Position numbers and translations under genes: made by a program. Source: Ignavibacteriales bacterium (lineage in GTDB: Bacteria > Bacteroidota > Ignavibacteria > Ignavibacteriales > Ignavibacteriaceae). Taken from it: a DNA stretch of 7,123 nucleotides. Position 1 is the first letter of the stretch; each line of letters begins with the position of its first letter. The DNA lies in NCBI GenBank assembly GCA_003142915.1, contig PLNZ01000285.1, forward strand, positions 1 to 7,123. Direction: 5' to 3'. The notes beneath the pieces are model-generated. The model did no database searches and was not told the DNA's origin. It saw only the letters and a list, made by a program, of their open reading frames with translations. Positions 6,920-7,123 of this stretch are shown here, piece after piece.

Positions 6920-7005
6920 TTGGAACTCTTTGTTAGAAGTAGGAAAATAAAAAACTCCTACTCCTATTAAAAAAATAATAAAAGCAGGAGTTATCAATTC
7001 CTATA
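6920..7005. promoter_or_regulatory. Divergent intergenic control region
   Basis: These 86 bp separate the ATG of the minus-strand metallophosphoesterase from the ATG of the plus-strand gene at 7006 and must hold or adjoin both start signals. The DNA is strongly AT-rich. TATTAA at 6965-6970 and, on the minus strand, TTGATA (6997-6992) are the only box-like elements I can point to. Neither has a well-spaced partner, so no promoter is called with confidence. Confidence 0.5.
6953..6992. repeat. Inverted repeat with doubled ACTCCT arm facing AGGAGTT
   Basis: AACTCCT (6953-6959) is an exact inverse complement of AGGAGTT (6986-6992). The left arm is duplicated in tandem: ACTCCT at 6954-6959 and again at 6960-6965, so either copy can pair with the right arm. 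In plus-strand RNA the AGGAG of the right arm is the best Shine-Dalgarno-like sequence before the gene at 7006 (15 bases from its ATG), so pairing could hide it. In minus-strand RNA the stem is followed by TTTTTT-A-TTTT, which looks like a weak intrinsic terminator or attenuator ahead of the metallophosphoesterase. Confidence 0.45.
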
Positions 7006-7123
7006 ATGAGAGGAATGCAAAGCGAACTCCATCGTTATATCAAAAATAAATTTTTTAAATGGTTTAGTCAAATTCATTTAGGTGATATGGCATATTCATA
7101 TATGATAGGTATCTCAGTACAAA
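7006..7123 (+). CDS. N-terminus of a divergent plus-strand gene, cut by the window end; product unknown
   Basis: From ATG 7006 the frame stays open to the window end, giving 39 codons. A second ATG at 7015 is possible. The sequence starts with a basic stretch (SELHRYIKNKFFKWFSQ) and turns hydrophobic at the end (AYSYMIGISVQ), as in an integral membrane protein with a cytoplasmic basic N-terminus before its first transmembrane helix. The layout reminds me of ClC-type chloride channel/transporter N-termini, but too little is visible to name it. AGGAG at 6986-6990 is a possible ribosome binding site, though 15 bases from the first ATG is a long spacing. Confidence 0.55.
   Translation, partial: MRGMQSELHRYIKNKFFKWFSQIHLGDMAYSYMIGISVQ

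Noticed and set aside
6920..6997. 26-codon hydrophobic N-terminal extension of the metallophosphoesterase from a TTG
   Set aside because: The family begins at MKVLIVSDIHAN, the internal ATG has an AAGAG element at good spacing, and the extension covers the divergent control region and its inverted repeat. Hydrophobicity is expected from T-rich DNA.

Overview
The window is low-GC DNA with five substantial coding regions, two of them cut by the window edges, plus one apparent gene relic. The organism is most likely a member of the Bacteroidota/Ignavibacteriota group. The evidence is a type IX secretion (T9SS) type A C-terminal sorting domain in the first gene, signal peptides ending in a Ser-Gln type junction, weak or absent Shine-Dalgarno sequences on several genes, and AT-rich spacers. 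The style fits Ignavibacteria best, but that is an inference from protein style and not a computed placement.

Left half, plus strand: (1) the 3' end of a secreted beta-propeller-type protein that ends in a T9SS sorting domain (1-594); (2) a short AT-rich spacer with a possible sigma-70-like promoter; (3) a 1039-residue outer-membrane protein (712-3831). This protein joins a signal peptide, a zinc-metallopeptidase domain (HETTH, with a downstream Glu in a WFAEG motif), a TolB/PD40-type beta-propeller and a C-terminal Omp85-like beta-barrel. Directly behind its stop, in the same frame, 61 sense codons without any start codon (3832-4017) look like a fragment of an unrelated protein, most simply a decayed gene.

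Right half, minus strand: a compact operon, read from right to left. It holds a YfcE/MJ0936-like metallophosphoesterase (6919-6236), a dynamin-like large GTPase (6218-4485), and a small helical protein of unknown function whose ATG lies one base after the GTPase stop (4483-4064). A 13-bp hairpin at 4020-4065 separates the two convergent blocks and overlaps the stop codon of the small gene. At the right edge a divergent plus-strand gene begins at 7006 and is cut off after 39 codons. The 86-bp divergent spacer contains an inverted repeat with a doubled ACTCCT arm facing an AGGAGTT arm.

The two blocks probably work separately: an envelope/secretion block on the left, and a cytoplasmic membrane-remodelling GTPase with an unknown helical partner and a phosphodiesterase on the right. 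The two items most worth a second look are the peptidase-propeller-barrel fusion and the dynamin/small-protein pair. No RNA genes, CRISPR arrays, insertion sequences or replication origins were seen.
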